The notes beneath the pieces were generated by a model, which did not search any database, was not told where the DNA came from, and worked only from the letters and a program-made list of their open reading frames with translations. A stretch of 64,000 bases of DNA from the NCBI RefSeq assembly GCF_009861505.1, contig NZ_WTFT01000016.1, forward strand, positions 26,753 to 90,752, read 5' to 3'. The number at the start of each line of letters is the position of its first letter. Position 1 is the stretch's first letter. Positions 33,286-41,697 of this stretch are shown here, piece after piece. The stretch comes from Pseudomonas izuensis (GTDB lineage Bacteria; Pseudomonadota; Gammaproteobacteria; Pseudomonadales; Pseudomonadaceae). The translations under genes were made by a program, and so were the position numbers.

Positions 33286-33642
33286 TTACTTGCGGATCGG
33301 CTTACGCGGACCTTTACGGGTACGCGCGTTGGTCTTGGTACGCTGACCGCGTACTGGCAGACCACGACGATGACGCAGACCGCGATAGCAACCGAGGTCC
33401 ATCAAGCGCTTGATTTTCATGTTGATTTCGCGACGCAGGTCACCTTCAGTGGTGAACTTCGCCACTTCGCCACGCAGCTGTTCAATTTGCTCGTCGCTCA
33501 GATCCTTGATCTTTGCTGCTGGGTTTACCCCAGTCTCTGCACAAATTTTCTGTGCAGTAGTGCGACCAACACCATAGATGTAGGTCAGCGAGATAACAGT
33601 ATGCTTGTTATCTGGAATGTTAACGCCTGCAATACGGGCCAT
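33286..33642 (-). CDS. rpsM: 30S ribosomal protein S13
   Basis: This 118-residue protein of the 30S head contacts the P-site tRNA. It starts MARIAGVNIPDNKHTVISLTYIYG. The basic C-terminal tail carries RGLRHRRGLPVRGQRTKTNARTRKGPRK. It is the first gene of the alpha operon. A sigma70-type promoter at 33702-33730 lies upstream, after the rpmJ gene. Confidence 0.98.
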   Translation of the reverse strand: MARIAGVNIPDNKHTVISLTYIYGVGRTTAQKICAETGVNPAAKIKDLSDEQIEQLRGEVAKFTTEGDLRREINMKIKRLMDLGCYRGLRHRRGLPVRGQRTKTNARTRKGPRKPIRK

Positions 33643-33701
33643 TCAGTGGGACTCCAATTGACAGCTACCTACGCCCCGGAAGCCAAGAAATAGGGCGCGA
33701 G

Positions 33702-33730
33702 ATAATATCGCTGTAATAACAAATAATCAA
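33702..33730 (-). promoter_or_regulatory. Promoter of the alpha operon
   Basis: Reading the minus strand, -35 TTGATT (33725-33730) and -10 TATTAT (33702-33707) are separated by exactly 17 bases. The -35 box starts right at the foot of the hairpin at 33731-33754. Confidence 0.65.
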
Positions 33731-33754
33731 CCCGGCAGCGCACTAGCTGCCGGG
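33731..33754 (-). terminator. Hairpin between rpmJ and the alpha operon promoter
   Basis: CCCGGCAG, an 8-base loop and CTGCCGGG form a perfect stem 18 bases after the rpmJ stop. The following sequence is only moderately U-rich (ttgattattt), so it may be a leaky terminator or an mRNA 3'-end stabiliser for the spc operon. Confidence 0.6.
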
Positions 33755-33772
33755 CTTGAAGCACAATCACAC

Positions 33773-33889
33773 TCAGCCTTGGCGCTGTTTGTGACGCGGT
33801 TCCGCGCTGCAAATTACTCGAACAACACCTTCGCGGCGAATAATCTTGCAGTTACGGCACAGCTTTTTCACCGATGCACGAACTTTCAT
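33773..33889 (-). CDS. rpmJ: 50S ribosomal protein L36
   Basis: This is a 38-residue zinc-ribbon protein of the 50S subunit. Translated from the sequence, it starts [19 protein letters not shown] and ends PRHKQRQG. The zinc ligands Cys11, Cys14, Cys27 and a His near residue 32 are present, so this is the zinc-binding (C+) form. It follows secY by 27 bases and closes the spc operon. Confidence 0.95.
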
Positions 33890-33916
33890 CACCAACTCCT
33901 CGAACCTTATGGGTAC

Positions 33917-35245
33917 TCAGCGCAACATGCCGCTGCCGTAACCCTTCAGGTTGGCTTTCTTCATCAGGGATTCGTACTGGTGCGAAACGAGGTGCGATTG
34001 TACTTGGGACATGAAGTCCATCACAACCACGACCACGATCAGCAACGAGGTCCCGCCAAGGTAGAACGGTACGTTGGCTGCAACCACCAGGAACTGGGGC
34101 AACAGGCAGACGGCCGTCATGTAAAGAGCACCGAACATGGTCAAGCGAGTCAGAACGCCATCAATGTAGCGCGCAGACTGCTCACCTGGACGGATGCCCG
34201 GAATAAAGGCACCGGACTTCTTCAGGTTTTCCGCTACGTCTTTCGGATTGAACATCAACGCCGTATAGAAGAAGCAGAAGAAAATAATCCCTGCACTAAA
34301 CAGCAGAATATTCAACGGCTGACCAGGAGCGATCGACTGCGAGATGTCCTGCAACCAGCCCATACCTTCAGACTGGCCGAACCAGGCACCCAACGAAGCC
34401 GGGAACAGCAAGATGCTGCTCGCGAAAATAGCCGGAATAACACCGGCCATGTTCACCTTCAGCGGCAAGTGGCTTGTCTGCGCAGCGAAGACCTTGCGGC
34501 CCTGCTGACGCTTGGCGTAGTGAACAGCAATACGACGCTGACCACGCTCAATGAACACCACGAAACCGATAATCGCTACTGCCAGCAAACCGATGGCAAC
34601 CAGGGCGAAGATGTTGATATCACCCTGACGTGCAGACTCGAAAGACTGCCCAATCGCTCTCGGAAGACCGGCGACGATACCCGAAAAAATCAACATCGAG
34701 ATACCGTTGCCAACACCACGCTCAGTAATCTGCTCACCCAGCCACATCATGAACATCGCACCAGCCACAAAAGTGGATACCGCGACGAAATGGAAGCCAA
34801 AGTCACCAGTGAACGCAACGCCCTGCCCCGCCAGACCAATGGACATGCCAATGGCCTGAACGAGAGCGAGAACGACAGTGCCGTAGCGGGTGTACTGGCT
34901 GATCTTGCGACGGCCAGCTTCACCTTCCTTCTTCAACTGCTCCAGCTGCGGGCTGACGGCGGTCATCAGCTGCATGATGATCGATGCCGAAATATACGGC
35001 ATGATCCCCAGTGCAAAGATGCTCATCCGCTCCAGCGCGCCGCCGGAAAACATGTTGAACAAGCTAAGAATGGTCCCCTCATTCTGTCGAAACAGGTCCG
35101 CGAGTCGGTCCGGGTTGATACCTGGAACCGGGATGTGTGCGCCTATTCGGTAGACGATAATCGCCAGGAACAGAAAACGCAGACGAGCCCAGAGTTCAGA
35201 CATACCGCCTTTGCCGAGCGCAGAGAGAGCACCTTGCTTAGCCAT
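33917..35245 (-). CDS. secY: Protein translocase subunit SecY
   Basis: This 442-residue, ten-helix protein forms the channel of the Sec translocon with SecE (encoded at 60657-61025) and SecG. The conserved block FALGIMPYISASIIMQL and the cytoplasmic loop RRIAVHYAKRQQGRKVFAAQTSHLPLKVN are present, and PGIRPGEQSARYIDGVLTRLT also lies in a cytoplasmic loop. The ATG follows the rplO stop directly (TAAATG). Confidence 0.98.
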   Translation of the reverse strand: MAKQGALSALGKGGMSELWARLRFLFLAIIVYRIGAHIPVPGINPDRLADLFRQNEGTILSLFNMFSGGALERMSIFALGIMPYISASIIMQLMTAVSPQLEQLKKEGEAGRRKISQYTRYGTVVLALVQAIGMSIGLAGQGVAFTGDFGFHFVAVSTFVAGAMFMMWLGEQITERGVGNGISMLIFSGIVAGLPRAIGQSFESARQGDINIFALVAIGLLAVAIIGFVVFIERGQRRIAVHYAKRQQGRKVFAAQTSHLPLKVNMAGVIPAIFASSILLFPASLGAWFGQSEGMGWLQDISQSIAPGQPLNILLFSAGIIFFCFFYTALMFNPKDVAENLKKSGAFIPGIRPGEQSARYIDGVLTRLTMFGALYMTAVCLLPQFLVVAANVPFYLGGTSLLIVVVVVMDFMSQVQSHLVSHQYESLMKKANLKGYGSGMLR

Positions 35246-35683
35246 TTATTCCTCGAACTTGCCGCCAGCTGCTTCGATAGCCGCACGCGCACCTTTGGTG
35301 GCGCCGATTCCCTTTCCGATGGTCACAGCGCGAGTCACTTCGCCGGACAGCATGATTTTCACACGCTGTACGTTGACGTTGATCACGTTGGCATCTTTCA
35401 GGGACTGCACGGTGACGATGTCGCCTTCCACTTTAGCCAGCTCGGACAGACGCACTTCTGCGCGATCCATGGCCTTCAGGGATACGAAACCGAATTTCGG
35501 CAGGCGACGATGCAGCGGCTGTTGACCGCCTTCAAAGCCTGGAGCAATGGTGCCACCGGAGCGGGAAGTCTGACCTTTGTGACCACGGCCACCAGTCTTA
35601 CCCAAACCACTACCGATACCACGGCCCGGACGATGCTTTTCGCGACGGGAACCCGGCGCTGGACTCAGATCATTGAGTTTCAT
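35246..35683 (-). CDS. rplO: 50S ribosomal protein L15
   Basis: This 145-residue late-assembly protein of the 50S subunit starts MKLNDLSPAPGSRREKHRPGRGIGSGLGKTGGRGHKGQ, the glycine/arginine-rich family start. It lies 3 bases after rpmD and directly before secY in the spc operon. Confidence 0.98.
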   Translation of the reverse strand: MKLNDLSPAPGSRREKHRPGRGIGSGLGKTGGRGHKGQTSRSGGTIAPGFEGGQQPLHRRLPKFGFVSLKAMDRAEVRLSELAKVEGDIVTVQSLKDANVINVNVQRVKIMLSGEVTRAVTIGKGIGATKGARAAIEAAGGKFEE

Positions 35684-35686
35684 CGA

Positions 35687-35863
35687 TTAACCCTCGACAC
35701 GCAGCATGTAGTAAGCCTTGTTGATCATCCCGCGATTCTCGGGAGTATCCTGGACTTCTACAGTGTGACCGATGCGACGCAGACCCAGACCCTTAACGCA
35801 CAGTTTGTGGTTAGGGATGCGGCCGGTCATGCTTTTGATCAGCGTAACTTTAACGGTAGCCAT
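35687..35863 (-). CDS. rpmD: 50S ribosomal protein L30
   Basis: Translation of the minus strand gives 58 residues, starting [20 protein letters not shown] and ending YYMLRVEG, a complete L30. It fills the gap between rpsE (2 bases upstream) and rplO (3 bases downstream), its standard place in the spc operon. Confidence 0.97.
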
Positions 35864-35865
35864 GA

Positions 35866-36366
35866 TCAGAAGATCTCCTTGACGCTTTTGCCACGCTTGG
35901 CGGCAATGGATTCAGGAGACTGCATTGCTTTCAAACCCTTGAAAGTGGCGTGAACCACGTTTACCGGGTTAGTCGAGCCGTAGCACTTGGCCAGAACGTT
36001 CTGAACGCCAGCAACTTCGAGAACGGCACGCATTGCGCCGCCAGCGATGATACCGGTACCTTCAGAAGCAGGCTGCATGTACACCTTCGAAGCGCCGTGA
36101 GCGGACTTCATTGCGTACTGCAGAGTGGTGCCGTTCAGATCAACCTGGATCATGTTGCGGCGAGCAGCTTCCATTGCCTTCTGGATCGCAGCAGGCACTT
36201 CACGCGACTTGCCACGGCCGAAGCCAACACGCCCTTTACCATCACCAACCACGGTCAACGCGGTGAAAGTGAAGATACGGCCGCCTTTAACGGTTTTGGC
36301 TACGCGGTTAACTTGAACCAGCTTCTCGATGTAGCCTTCGTCGCGCTTTTGGTCGTTATTTGACAT
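35866..36366 (-). CDS. rpsE: 30S ribosomal protein S5
   Basis: This 166-residue protein affects decoding accuracy and 30S assembly. The N-terminal double-stranded-RNA-like domain ([42 protein letters not shown]) is followed by a C-terminal domain with [24 protein letters not shown]. It is 3 bases downstream of rplR. Confidence 0.98.
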
Positions 36367-36369
36367 AAC

Positions 36370-36720
36370 TTAGAACTCCAGCCCAGCTTCACGAGCAGCA
36401 TCAGCCAGCGCTTTAACGCGGCCGTGGTACTTGAAGCCAGAGCGGTCGAAAGCCACCTGCGAGACGCCAGCGGCCTTAGCACGCGTAGCGACCAGCTGGC
36501 CAACCTTAGTGGCCGCGTCGATGTTGCCAGTGGCGCCATCACGCAGTTCTTTATCCAAAGTCGAGGCGCTTGCCAGGACTTTGTTGCCGTCGGCCGAAAT
36601 GACCTGGGCGTAGATGTGCTGCGAAGAGCGGAACACGCAGAGACGCACGACTTCGAGTTCGTGCATTTTCAGGCGTGCTTTGCGAGCGCGACGCAGTCGA
36701 GTAACTTTTTTGTCGGTCAT
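36370..36720 (-). CDS. rplR: 50S ribosomal protein L18
   Basis: This 116-residue binder of 5S rRNA carries the central protuberance contact. It starts MTDKKVTRLRRARKARLKM and ends FHYHGRVKAL-type motif ADAAREAGLEF. It lies 10 bases after rplF in the spc operon. Confidence 0.98.
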   Translation of the reverse strand: MTDKKVTRLRRARKARLKMHELEVVRLCVFRSSQHIYAQVISADGNKVLASASTLDKELRDGATGNIDAATKVGQLVATRAKAAGVSQVAFDRSGFKYHGRVKALADAAREAGLEF

Positions 36721-36730
36721 TTGCTATGCC

Positions 36731-37264
36731 CTACTTCTTCTTGGCTTCTTTACGACGGACGACTTCGTCCGCGTAGCGCACACCTTTGCCTTTGTACGGC
36801 TCTGGTGGACGGAAGTCGCGGATCTCGGCGGCCACTTGACCTACCAGCTGCTTGTCGATGCCCTTGATCAGGATATCGGTCTGGCTAGGAGTCTCAGCGG
36901 TGATGCCTTCCGGCAGTTCGTAATCCACTGGATGCGAGAAGCCAAGAGCCAGGTTCAGCACTGTGCCTTTTGCTTGCGCTTTGTAACCAACACCGACCAG
37001 CTGGAGCTTGCGCTCGAAGCCTTGGCTTACGCCTTGGACCATGTTGTTAACCAACGCACGAGTGGTACCAGCCATTGCGCGAGTCTGTTGATCGCCATTG
37101 CGAGCAGCGAAACGCAGCTCACCAGCTTCTTCAACAATCTCAACGGACGAATGGATGTTCAGTTCGAGAGTGCCCTTGGCACCCTTCACCGAAAGCTGTT
37201 GGCCTGCGAATTTTACTTCGACGCCGGCTGGCAGCTTAACGGGGTTCTTAGCGACGCGAGACAT
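36731..37264 (-). CDS. rplF: 50S ribosomal protein L6
   Basis: This 177-residue protein sits near the factor-binding site of the 50S subunit. It starts MSRVAKNPVKLPAGVEV and contains the family signature PEPYKGKGVRYADEVVRRKEAKKK at its C-terminus. It lies 12 bases after rpsH. Confidence 0.98.
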   Translation of the reverse strand: MSRVAKNPVKLPAGVEVKFAGQQLSVKGAKGTLELNIHSSVEIVEEAGELRFAARNGDQQTRAMAGTTRALVNNMVQGVSQGFERKLQLVGVGYKAQAKGTVLNLALGFSHPVDYELPEGITAETPSQTDILIKGIDKQLVGQVAAEIRDFRPPEPYKGKGVRYADEVVRRKEAKKK

Positions 37265-37276
37265 GCTTATCCCCCC

Positions 37277-37669
37277 TTAGAACACAGTGCAAAGAACTTC
37301 GCCGCCGACACCGGCAGCGCGCGCAGCACGATCAGTCATCACACCTTTGTTGGTGGAGACGATAGACACACCGAGACCGCCACGAACTTTCGGCAGATCT
37401 TCGACGGACTTGTACTGACGCAAGCCTGGACGGCTAACGCGCTTCACTTCTTCGATAACCGGACGGCCTTCGAAGTATTTCAGCTCGATAGACAGCAGTG
37501 GTTTGGTTTCGCTGCTGATCTGATAACCCGCGATGTAACCTTCGTCCTTCAGGACTTTGGCAACAGCTACCTTCAACGTGGAAGATGGCATGCTTACGAC
37601 GGACTTTTCAGCCATCTGGGCATTACGGATTCGAGTTAGCATGTCCGCTAACGGGTCCTGCATACTCAT
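37277..37669 (-). CDS. rpsH: 30S ribosomal protein S8
   Basis: This 130-residue primary binder of 16S rRNA starts MSMQDPLADMLTRIRNAQ and ends GLGVSIVSTNKGVMTDRAARAAGVGGEVLCTVF. In E. coli it also represses the spc operon. Here it is separated from rpsN by 209 bases that hold two strong hairpins and a promoter-like element, which is unusual for this position. Confidence 0.98.
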   Translation of the reverse strand: MSMQDPLADMLTRIRNAQMAEKSVVSMPSSTLKVAVAKVLKDEGYIAGYQISSETKPLLSIELKYFEGRPVIEEVKRVSRPGLRQYKSVEDLPKVRGGLGVSIVSTNKGVMTDRAARAAGVGGEVLCTVF

Positions 37670-37767
37670 GGGCTAGACGCTCCTAATACAGAAAAATTAG
37701 CCTTGCGGCTACTACGTGTCGCCGAGAATCTCCGAGCACAGAAAACACGGGCTCAGGCGAGCCGGGT

Positions 37768-37796
37768 ATTCTAGACACACCCCAGAAATGAATCAA
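37768..37796 (-). promoter_or_regulatory. Internal spc operon promoter upstream of rpsH
   Basis: On the minus strand, -35 TTGATT (37791-37796) and -10 TAGAAT (37768-37773) lie 17 bases apart. The spacer region TCTGGGGTGTGTC resembles that of the S10 promoter (TCTGGGGCGTC). The -35 box is part of the 3' arm of the hairpin at 37790-37817. Confidence 0.6.
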
Positions 37797-37817
37797 GCCC
37801 CAAAAGGGGCTTGATTC
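37790..37817. other. Perfect 12-bp hairpin in the rpsN-rpsH gap
   Basis: GAATCAAGCCCC, a 4-base loop and GGGGCTTGATTC form a perfect stem. No U-tract follows, so it is more likely an mRNA-end stabiliser or processing structure than a simple terminator. Confidence 0.75.
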
Positions 37818-37832
37818 AGATTCAAGGCCACC

Positions 37833-37862
37833 GATGGTCAGGTTCTTGCGAACCTGACCATC
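37833..37862. other. Perfect 13-bp hairpin just after rpsN
   Basis: GATGGTCAGGTTC and GAACCTGACCATC close a 4-base loop 17 bases after the rpsN stop. No U-tract follows on the minus strand. Confidence 0.75.
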
Positions 37863-37878
37863 AAGGCTTTGACAGCAA

Positions 37879-38184
37879 TTACCAGCTGGCTTTAACCAGA
37901 CCTGGAACGTCACCACGCATTGCCGCTTCACGCAGTTTGTTACGGCCGAGGCCGAACTTGCGGTAAACGCCGTGCGGACGACCAGTCAGGCGGCAACGGT
38001 TACGCATGCGCGAAGCGCTTGCGTCACGTGGTTGCTTCTGCAGAGCTACGGTTGCTTCCCAACGCGCTTCTGGACTTGCGTTCAGATCGACGATGATAGC
38101 TTTCAGCGCTGCACGCTTGGTGGCGTACTTGGCAACGGTGAGCTGACGCTTCAGCTCACGGTTTTTCATGCTCTTCTTGGCCAT
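37879..38184 (-). CDS. rpsN: 30S ribosomal protein S14
   Basis: This 101-residue protein of the 30S head is the long, zinc-independent form. I chose the ATG at 38184 because [24 protein letters not shown] is the standard start; a longer frame to 38250 would overlap rplE. The C-terminus [39 protein letters not shown] is complete. It lies 13 bases after rplE. Confidence 0.97.
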
Positions 38185-38197
38185 TTTCCTACTCCAA

Positions 38198-38737
38198 TCA
38201 GTTGCGGAACGGGAATTTGAAAGCGCGCAGCAGAGCACGGCCTTCGTCATCGTTCTTGGCAGTGGTGGTCAGGGTAATGTCCAGACCGCGGAGAGCATCG
38301 ATCTTGTCGTAGTCGATTTCCGGGAAAATGATCTGCTCTTTTACGCCCATGCTGTAGTTGCCACGACCATCGAAGGACTTGGCATTCAGGCCGCGGAAGT
38401 CGCGAACCCGAGGCAGGGAGATCGACAGCAGACGATCCAGGAACTCATACATACGCTCACGGCGCAGGGTCACTTTGACGCCGATCGGCCAACCTTCACG
38501 GACTTTAAAGCCAGCGATGGATTTCCGAGCGTAAGTCACAACGACTTTCTGGCCGGTGATCTTTTCCAGGTCAGCAACAGCGTGCTCGATGACTTTTTTG
38601 TCGCCGATCGCTTCGCCCAGACCCATGTTCAGGGTGATTTTGGTAACGCGCGGAACTTCCATCACGTTCGAAAGCTTAAGTTCTTCCTTAAGTTTCGGTG
38701 CGATTTCCTTCCGGTAAATCTCTTTTAGTCGTGCCAT
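38198..38737 (-). CDS. rplE: 50S ribosomal protein L5
   Basis: This 179-residue 5S rRNA-binding protein of the central protuberance starts [20 protein letters not shown] and has the signature [20 protein letters not shown]. It lies 20 bases after rplX. In E. coli the S8 repressor site lies at the start of this gene; I have not modelled one here. Confidence 0.98.
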
Positions 38738-38757
38738 GGTCTTCTACCTAGCAGTGT

Positions 38758-39072
38758 TCAAGCATCAACCGCTTTTTGGGTCGACTTGAAGACACGAATT
38801 TTCTTACCGTCTTCTACTTTGAAACCAACGCGGTCAGCCTTGTTGGTTTCGCCGTTGAAGATGGCGACGTTGGAAGCGTGCAGTGGCGCTTCTTTCTCGA
38901 CGATACCGCCCTGTACGCCCGACATCGGGTTAGGCTTGGTATGACGCTTGACCAGGTTCAGACCACCAACAACCAGACGGTTGTCAGCAAGAACCTTCAG
39001 CACCTTACCGCGCTTACCTTTGTCTTTGCCGGCGATCACGATGATCTCGTCGTCACGACGAATCTTTTGCAT
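38758..39072 (-). CDS. rplX: 50S ribosomal protein L24
   Basis: This 104-residue assembly-initiator protein of the 50S subunit starts MQKIRRDDEIIVIAGKDKGKRGKVLKVL, the KOW motif. It lies 11 bases after rplN. Confidence 0.98.
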   Translation of the reverse strand: MQKIRRDDEIIVIAGKDKGKRGKVLKVLADNRLVVGGLNLVKRHTKPNPMSGVQGGIVEKEAPLHASNVAIFNGETNKADRVGFKVEDGKKIRVFKSTQKAVDA

Positions 39073-39083
39073 GTCGGATCTCC

Positions 39084-39452
39084 TTACAGCACTTCTGGGG
39101 CGAGCGAGACGATCTTCATGAACTTCTCAGTACGAAGTTCACGGGTCACTGGCCCAAAGATACGGGTGCCGATCGGCTCTTGCTTGTTGTTCAGAAGAAC
39201 AGCAGCGTTGCCATCAAAGCGGATAATGGAGCCATCAGCACGGCGTACGCCGTGACGAGTGCGGACTACAACAGCAGTCATCACTTGGCCTTTTTTCACT
39301 TTACCGCGAGGAATTGCTTCCTTGACGGTAACTTTGATGATGTCACCGATACCAGCGTAACGACGATGGGAGCCACCCAGCACCTTGATGCACATAACAC
39401 GGCGAGCGCCGCTGTTATCGGCCACATCGAGCATGGATTGAGTCTGAATCAT
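39084..39452 (-). CDS. rplN: 50S ribosomal protein L14
   Basis: This 122-residue protein lies at the 30S/50S interface. It starts MIQTQSMLDVADNSGARRVMCIKVLGG and ends REKFMKIVSLAPEVL-like (RTEKFMKIVSLAPEVL). It is the first gene classically assigned to the spc operon and lies 23 bases after rpsQ, with no promoter-like element between them that I can see. Confidence 0.98.
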   Translation of the reverse strand: MIQTQSMLDVADNSGARRVMCIKVLGGSHRRYAGIGDIIKVTVKEAIPRGKVKKGQVMTAVVVRTRHGVRRADGSIIRFDGNAAVLLNNKQEPIGTRIFGPVTRELRTEKFMKIVSLAPEVL

Positions 39453-39475
39453 ATAATTTCTCCGACCCCTAGTCC

Positions 39476-39742
39476 TTAGACTTCCACAGCGCGTTCGAGA
39501 ACTTCAACCAGCGCCCAAGACTTGGTCTTGGCCAAAGGACGAGTTTCACGAATAGTGACTTTGTCGCCGATGTGGCACTGATTGGTTTCGTCGTGCGCGT
39601 GCAGCTTAGTCGAACGCTTAACATATTTACCGTAGATCGGGTGCTTAACGCGACGCTCGATCAGAACGGTGATGGTTTTGTCCATCTTGTCGCTGACAAC
39701 ACGGCCAGTCAGCGTACGGACAGTTTTTTCGGCTTCAGCCAT
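39476..39742 (-). CDS. rpsQ: 30S ribosomal protein S17
   Basis: This 88-residue protein of the 30S body has an OB fold. I chose the ATG at 39742 (MAEAEKTVRTLTGRVVSDKMDK). An in-frame GTG two codons upstream overlaps the rpmC stop. It is the last gene of the S10 operon proper. Confidence 0.97.
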   Translation of the reverse strand: MAEAEKTVRTLTGRVVSDKMDKTITVLIERRVKHPIYGKYVKRSTKLHAHDETNQCHIGDKVTIRETRPLAKTKSWALVEVLERAVEV

Positions 39743-39744
39743 GA

Positions 39745-39936
39745 TCACTTACCTGCCTGCTGGTTGAGCACAGTCTTCACGCGAGCGATGTCACGCTTAA
39801 CTTGCGAGAGCAGATGAGACTGCCCCAACTGGCCAGTTGCTTTCTGCATACGCAGATTGAACTGGTCGCGCAGCAGGCCGAGCAGTTGCTCGTTCAGCTG
39901 CTGTGCGGATTTTTCACGAAGTTCATTCGCTTTCAT
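39745..39936 (-). CDS. rpmC: 50S ribosomal protein L29
   Basis: This 63-residue protein lies near the tunnel exit and helps dock the signal recognition particle and trigger factor. It starts [18 protein letters not shown] at the ATG at 39936, which shares one base with the rplP stop (TGATG). This indicates tight translational coupling. Confidence 0.97.
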
Positions 39937-40349
39937 CACATCACCGTCCGTTTAACAAAGGAGGTGGCGAGCGGCAGCTTTGCAGCAGCCAGGGCGAAAG
40001 CCTCACGCGCCAGCTCTTCAGAAACACCCTCGATTTCATACAGGACTTTGCCTGGCTGAATCTGGGCAACCCAGTACTCCACGTTACCCTTACCTTTACC
40101 CATCCGAACCTCGAGAGGTTTTTTGGAGATCGGCTTGTCCGGGAATACACGGATCCAGATCTTGCCGCCACGTTTTACGTGACGGGTCAGAGCACGACGC
40201 GCTGACTCGATCTGACGAGCGGTGAGACGACCACGAGCAACAGACTTCAGCGCGAACTCGCCGAAGCTGACTTTGCTACCGCGCAATGCCAGGCCACGGT
40301 TGTGACCAGTCATTTGCTTGCGGAACTTCGTACGCTTTGGTTGCAACAT
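39936..40349 (-). CDS. rplP: 50S ribosomal protein L16
   Basis: This 137-residue protein lies near the A-site of the 50S subunit. It starts [21 protein letters not shown] and carries the conserved [24 protein letters not shown] block. It is 12 bases after rpsC and shares one base with rpmC. Confidence 0.98.
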
Positions 40350-40361
40350 TTGGCGTACCCC

Positions 40362-41048
40362 TTACTTAGCAGCTTTTTTACGAGGCGCTGGTGCTTGTGG
40401 TTTCAGTTCTTCTTGGCGACCACCAATTACTTCGCCCTTGAAGATCCAAACCTTTACACCGATCACACCGTAAGTGGTGTGAGCTTCGTAGTTGGCATAG
40501 TCGATGTCGGCACGCAGGGTGTGCAATGGCACACGACCTTCGCGATACCATTCAGTACGTGCGATTTCAGCACCGCCGAGACGACCGCTCACTTGGATTT
40601 TGATGCCTTTGGCACCAATGCGCATGGCGTTCTGTACAGCGCGCTTCATAGCGCGACGGAACATTACGCGACGCTCCAGCTGCTGAGCTACGCTCTGCGC
40701 AACCAGCATACCGTCGAGTTCCGGCTTGCGGATCTCTTCGATATTGATGTGCACAGGCACACCCATTTGCTTGGTCAGGTCCTGACGCAGTTTCTCAACA
40801 TCTTCACCTTTCTTCCCGATAACGATACCTGGACGAGCGGTGTGGATGGTGATGCGTGCAGTTTGGGCCGGACGATGGATATCGATACGGCTTACGGACG
40901 CGCTTTTTAGTTTGTCTTGGAGATACTCACGCACATTCAGATCTGCGAGCAAATAGTCCGCATAAGTCCGACCGTCTGCGTACCAGACGGAGGTGTGCTC
41001 CTTGACGATTCCCAGGCGAATGCCAATGGGATGTACTTTCTGACCCAT
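40362..41048 (-). CDS. rpsC: 30S ribosomal protein S3
   Basis: This 228-residue protein of the mRNA entry site has a KH domain. I chose the ATG at 41048 (MGQKVHPIGIRLGIVKEHTS). The longer frame overlaps rplV. The KH motif GIVIGKKGEDVEKLR and the C-terminal domain (ALRADIDYANYEAHTTYGVIGVKVWI-like) are present. The C-terminus is lysine/proline-rich. Confidence 0.98.
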   Translation of the reverse strand: MGQKVHPIGIRLGIVKEHTSVWYADGRTYADYLLADLNVREYLQDKLKSASVSRIDIHRPAQTARITIHTARPGIVIGKKGEDVEKLRQDLTKQMGVPVHINIEEIRKPELDGMLVAQSVAQQLERRVMFRRAMKRAVQNAMRIGAKGIKIQVSGRLGGAEIARTEWYREGRVPLHTLRADIDYANYEAHTTYGVIGVKVWIFKGEVIGGRQEELKPQAPAPRKKAAK

Positions 41049-41061
41049 CTCTTCGACTCCG

Positions 41062-41394
41062 TTACTTGTCAGCAACCTTGACAGTGATATGGCAAGACCG
41101 CTTGACGATGCGATCAGCACGGCCTTTGGCACGTGGCATGATGCGCTTCAGCGAACGCCCTTCGTTAACGAAAACGGTGCTGACCTTCAGGTCATCAACG
41201 TCTGCGCCTTCGTTATGCTCGGCGTTGGCTACGGCCGACTCCAGCACTTTCTTCATGATCTCGGCGGCTTTCTTACTGCTGAAAGCCAACAGGTTGAGCG
41301 CTTCGCCCACCTTCTTCCCGCGGATCTGGTCGGCGACCAAGCGGGCTTTCTGGGCGGAGATTCGAGCGCCCGACAACTTAGCGGCTACTTCCAT
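41062..41394 (-). CDS. rplV: 50S ribosomal protein L22
   Basis: This 110-residue protein lines the peptide exit tunnel. It starts [29 protein letters not shown], and the tunnel-tip hairpin [17 protein letters not shown] is intact, with no macrolide-resistance insertion or deletion visible there. Confidence 0.98.
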
Positions 41395-41405
41395 TTCCTA
41401 ACCCC

Positions 41406-41681
41406 TTAACGCTTGGCTTTCTTGTCTGCCACGTGCCCGCGATAAGTGCGGGTACCGGCGAACTCGCCCAGTTTGTGGCCGACCATGTCTTCGTTCACGA
41501 GAACTGGGACGTGCTGACGACCGTTGTGTACTGCGATGGTCAGACCGACCATTTGTGGCAGGATCATCGAACGACGCGACCAGGTTTTAACTGGTTTGCG
41601 ATCGTTCTTTTCCGCCGCCACTTCGATCTTCTTCAGTAGGTGAAGATCGATAAAAGGACCTTTTTTCAGAGAACGTGGCAC
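41406..41681 (-). CDS. rpsS: 30S ribosomal protein S19
   Basis: This 91-residue protein of the 30S head starts PRSLKKGPFIDLHLLKK after a GTG start codon at 41681. The core GHKLGEFAGTRTYRGHVADKKAKR is complete. It lies between rplB (16 bases) and rplV (11 bases). Confidence 0.98.
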   Translation of the reverse strand: MPRSLKKGPFIDLHLLKKIEVAAEKNDRKPVKTWSRRSMILPQMVGLTIAVHNGRQHVPVLVNEDMVGHKLGEFAGTRTYRGHVADKKAKR

Positions 41682-41697
41682 TGTCGTATCCCTCTAT

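Noticed and set aside
33779..35953. 724-codon plus-strand open frame opposite rpmJ-secY-rplO-rpmD
   Set aside because: It spans four conserved genes on the other strand and has no family signature.
37683..37931. 82-codon frame in the rpsN-rpsH gap
   Set aside because: It starts inside rpsN and runs through two hairpins and the promoter; no ribosome-binding site.
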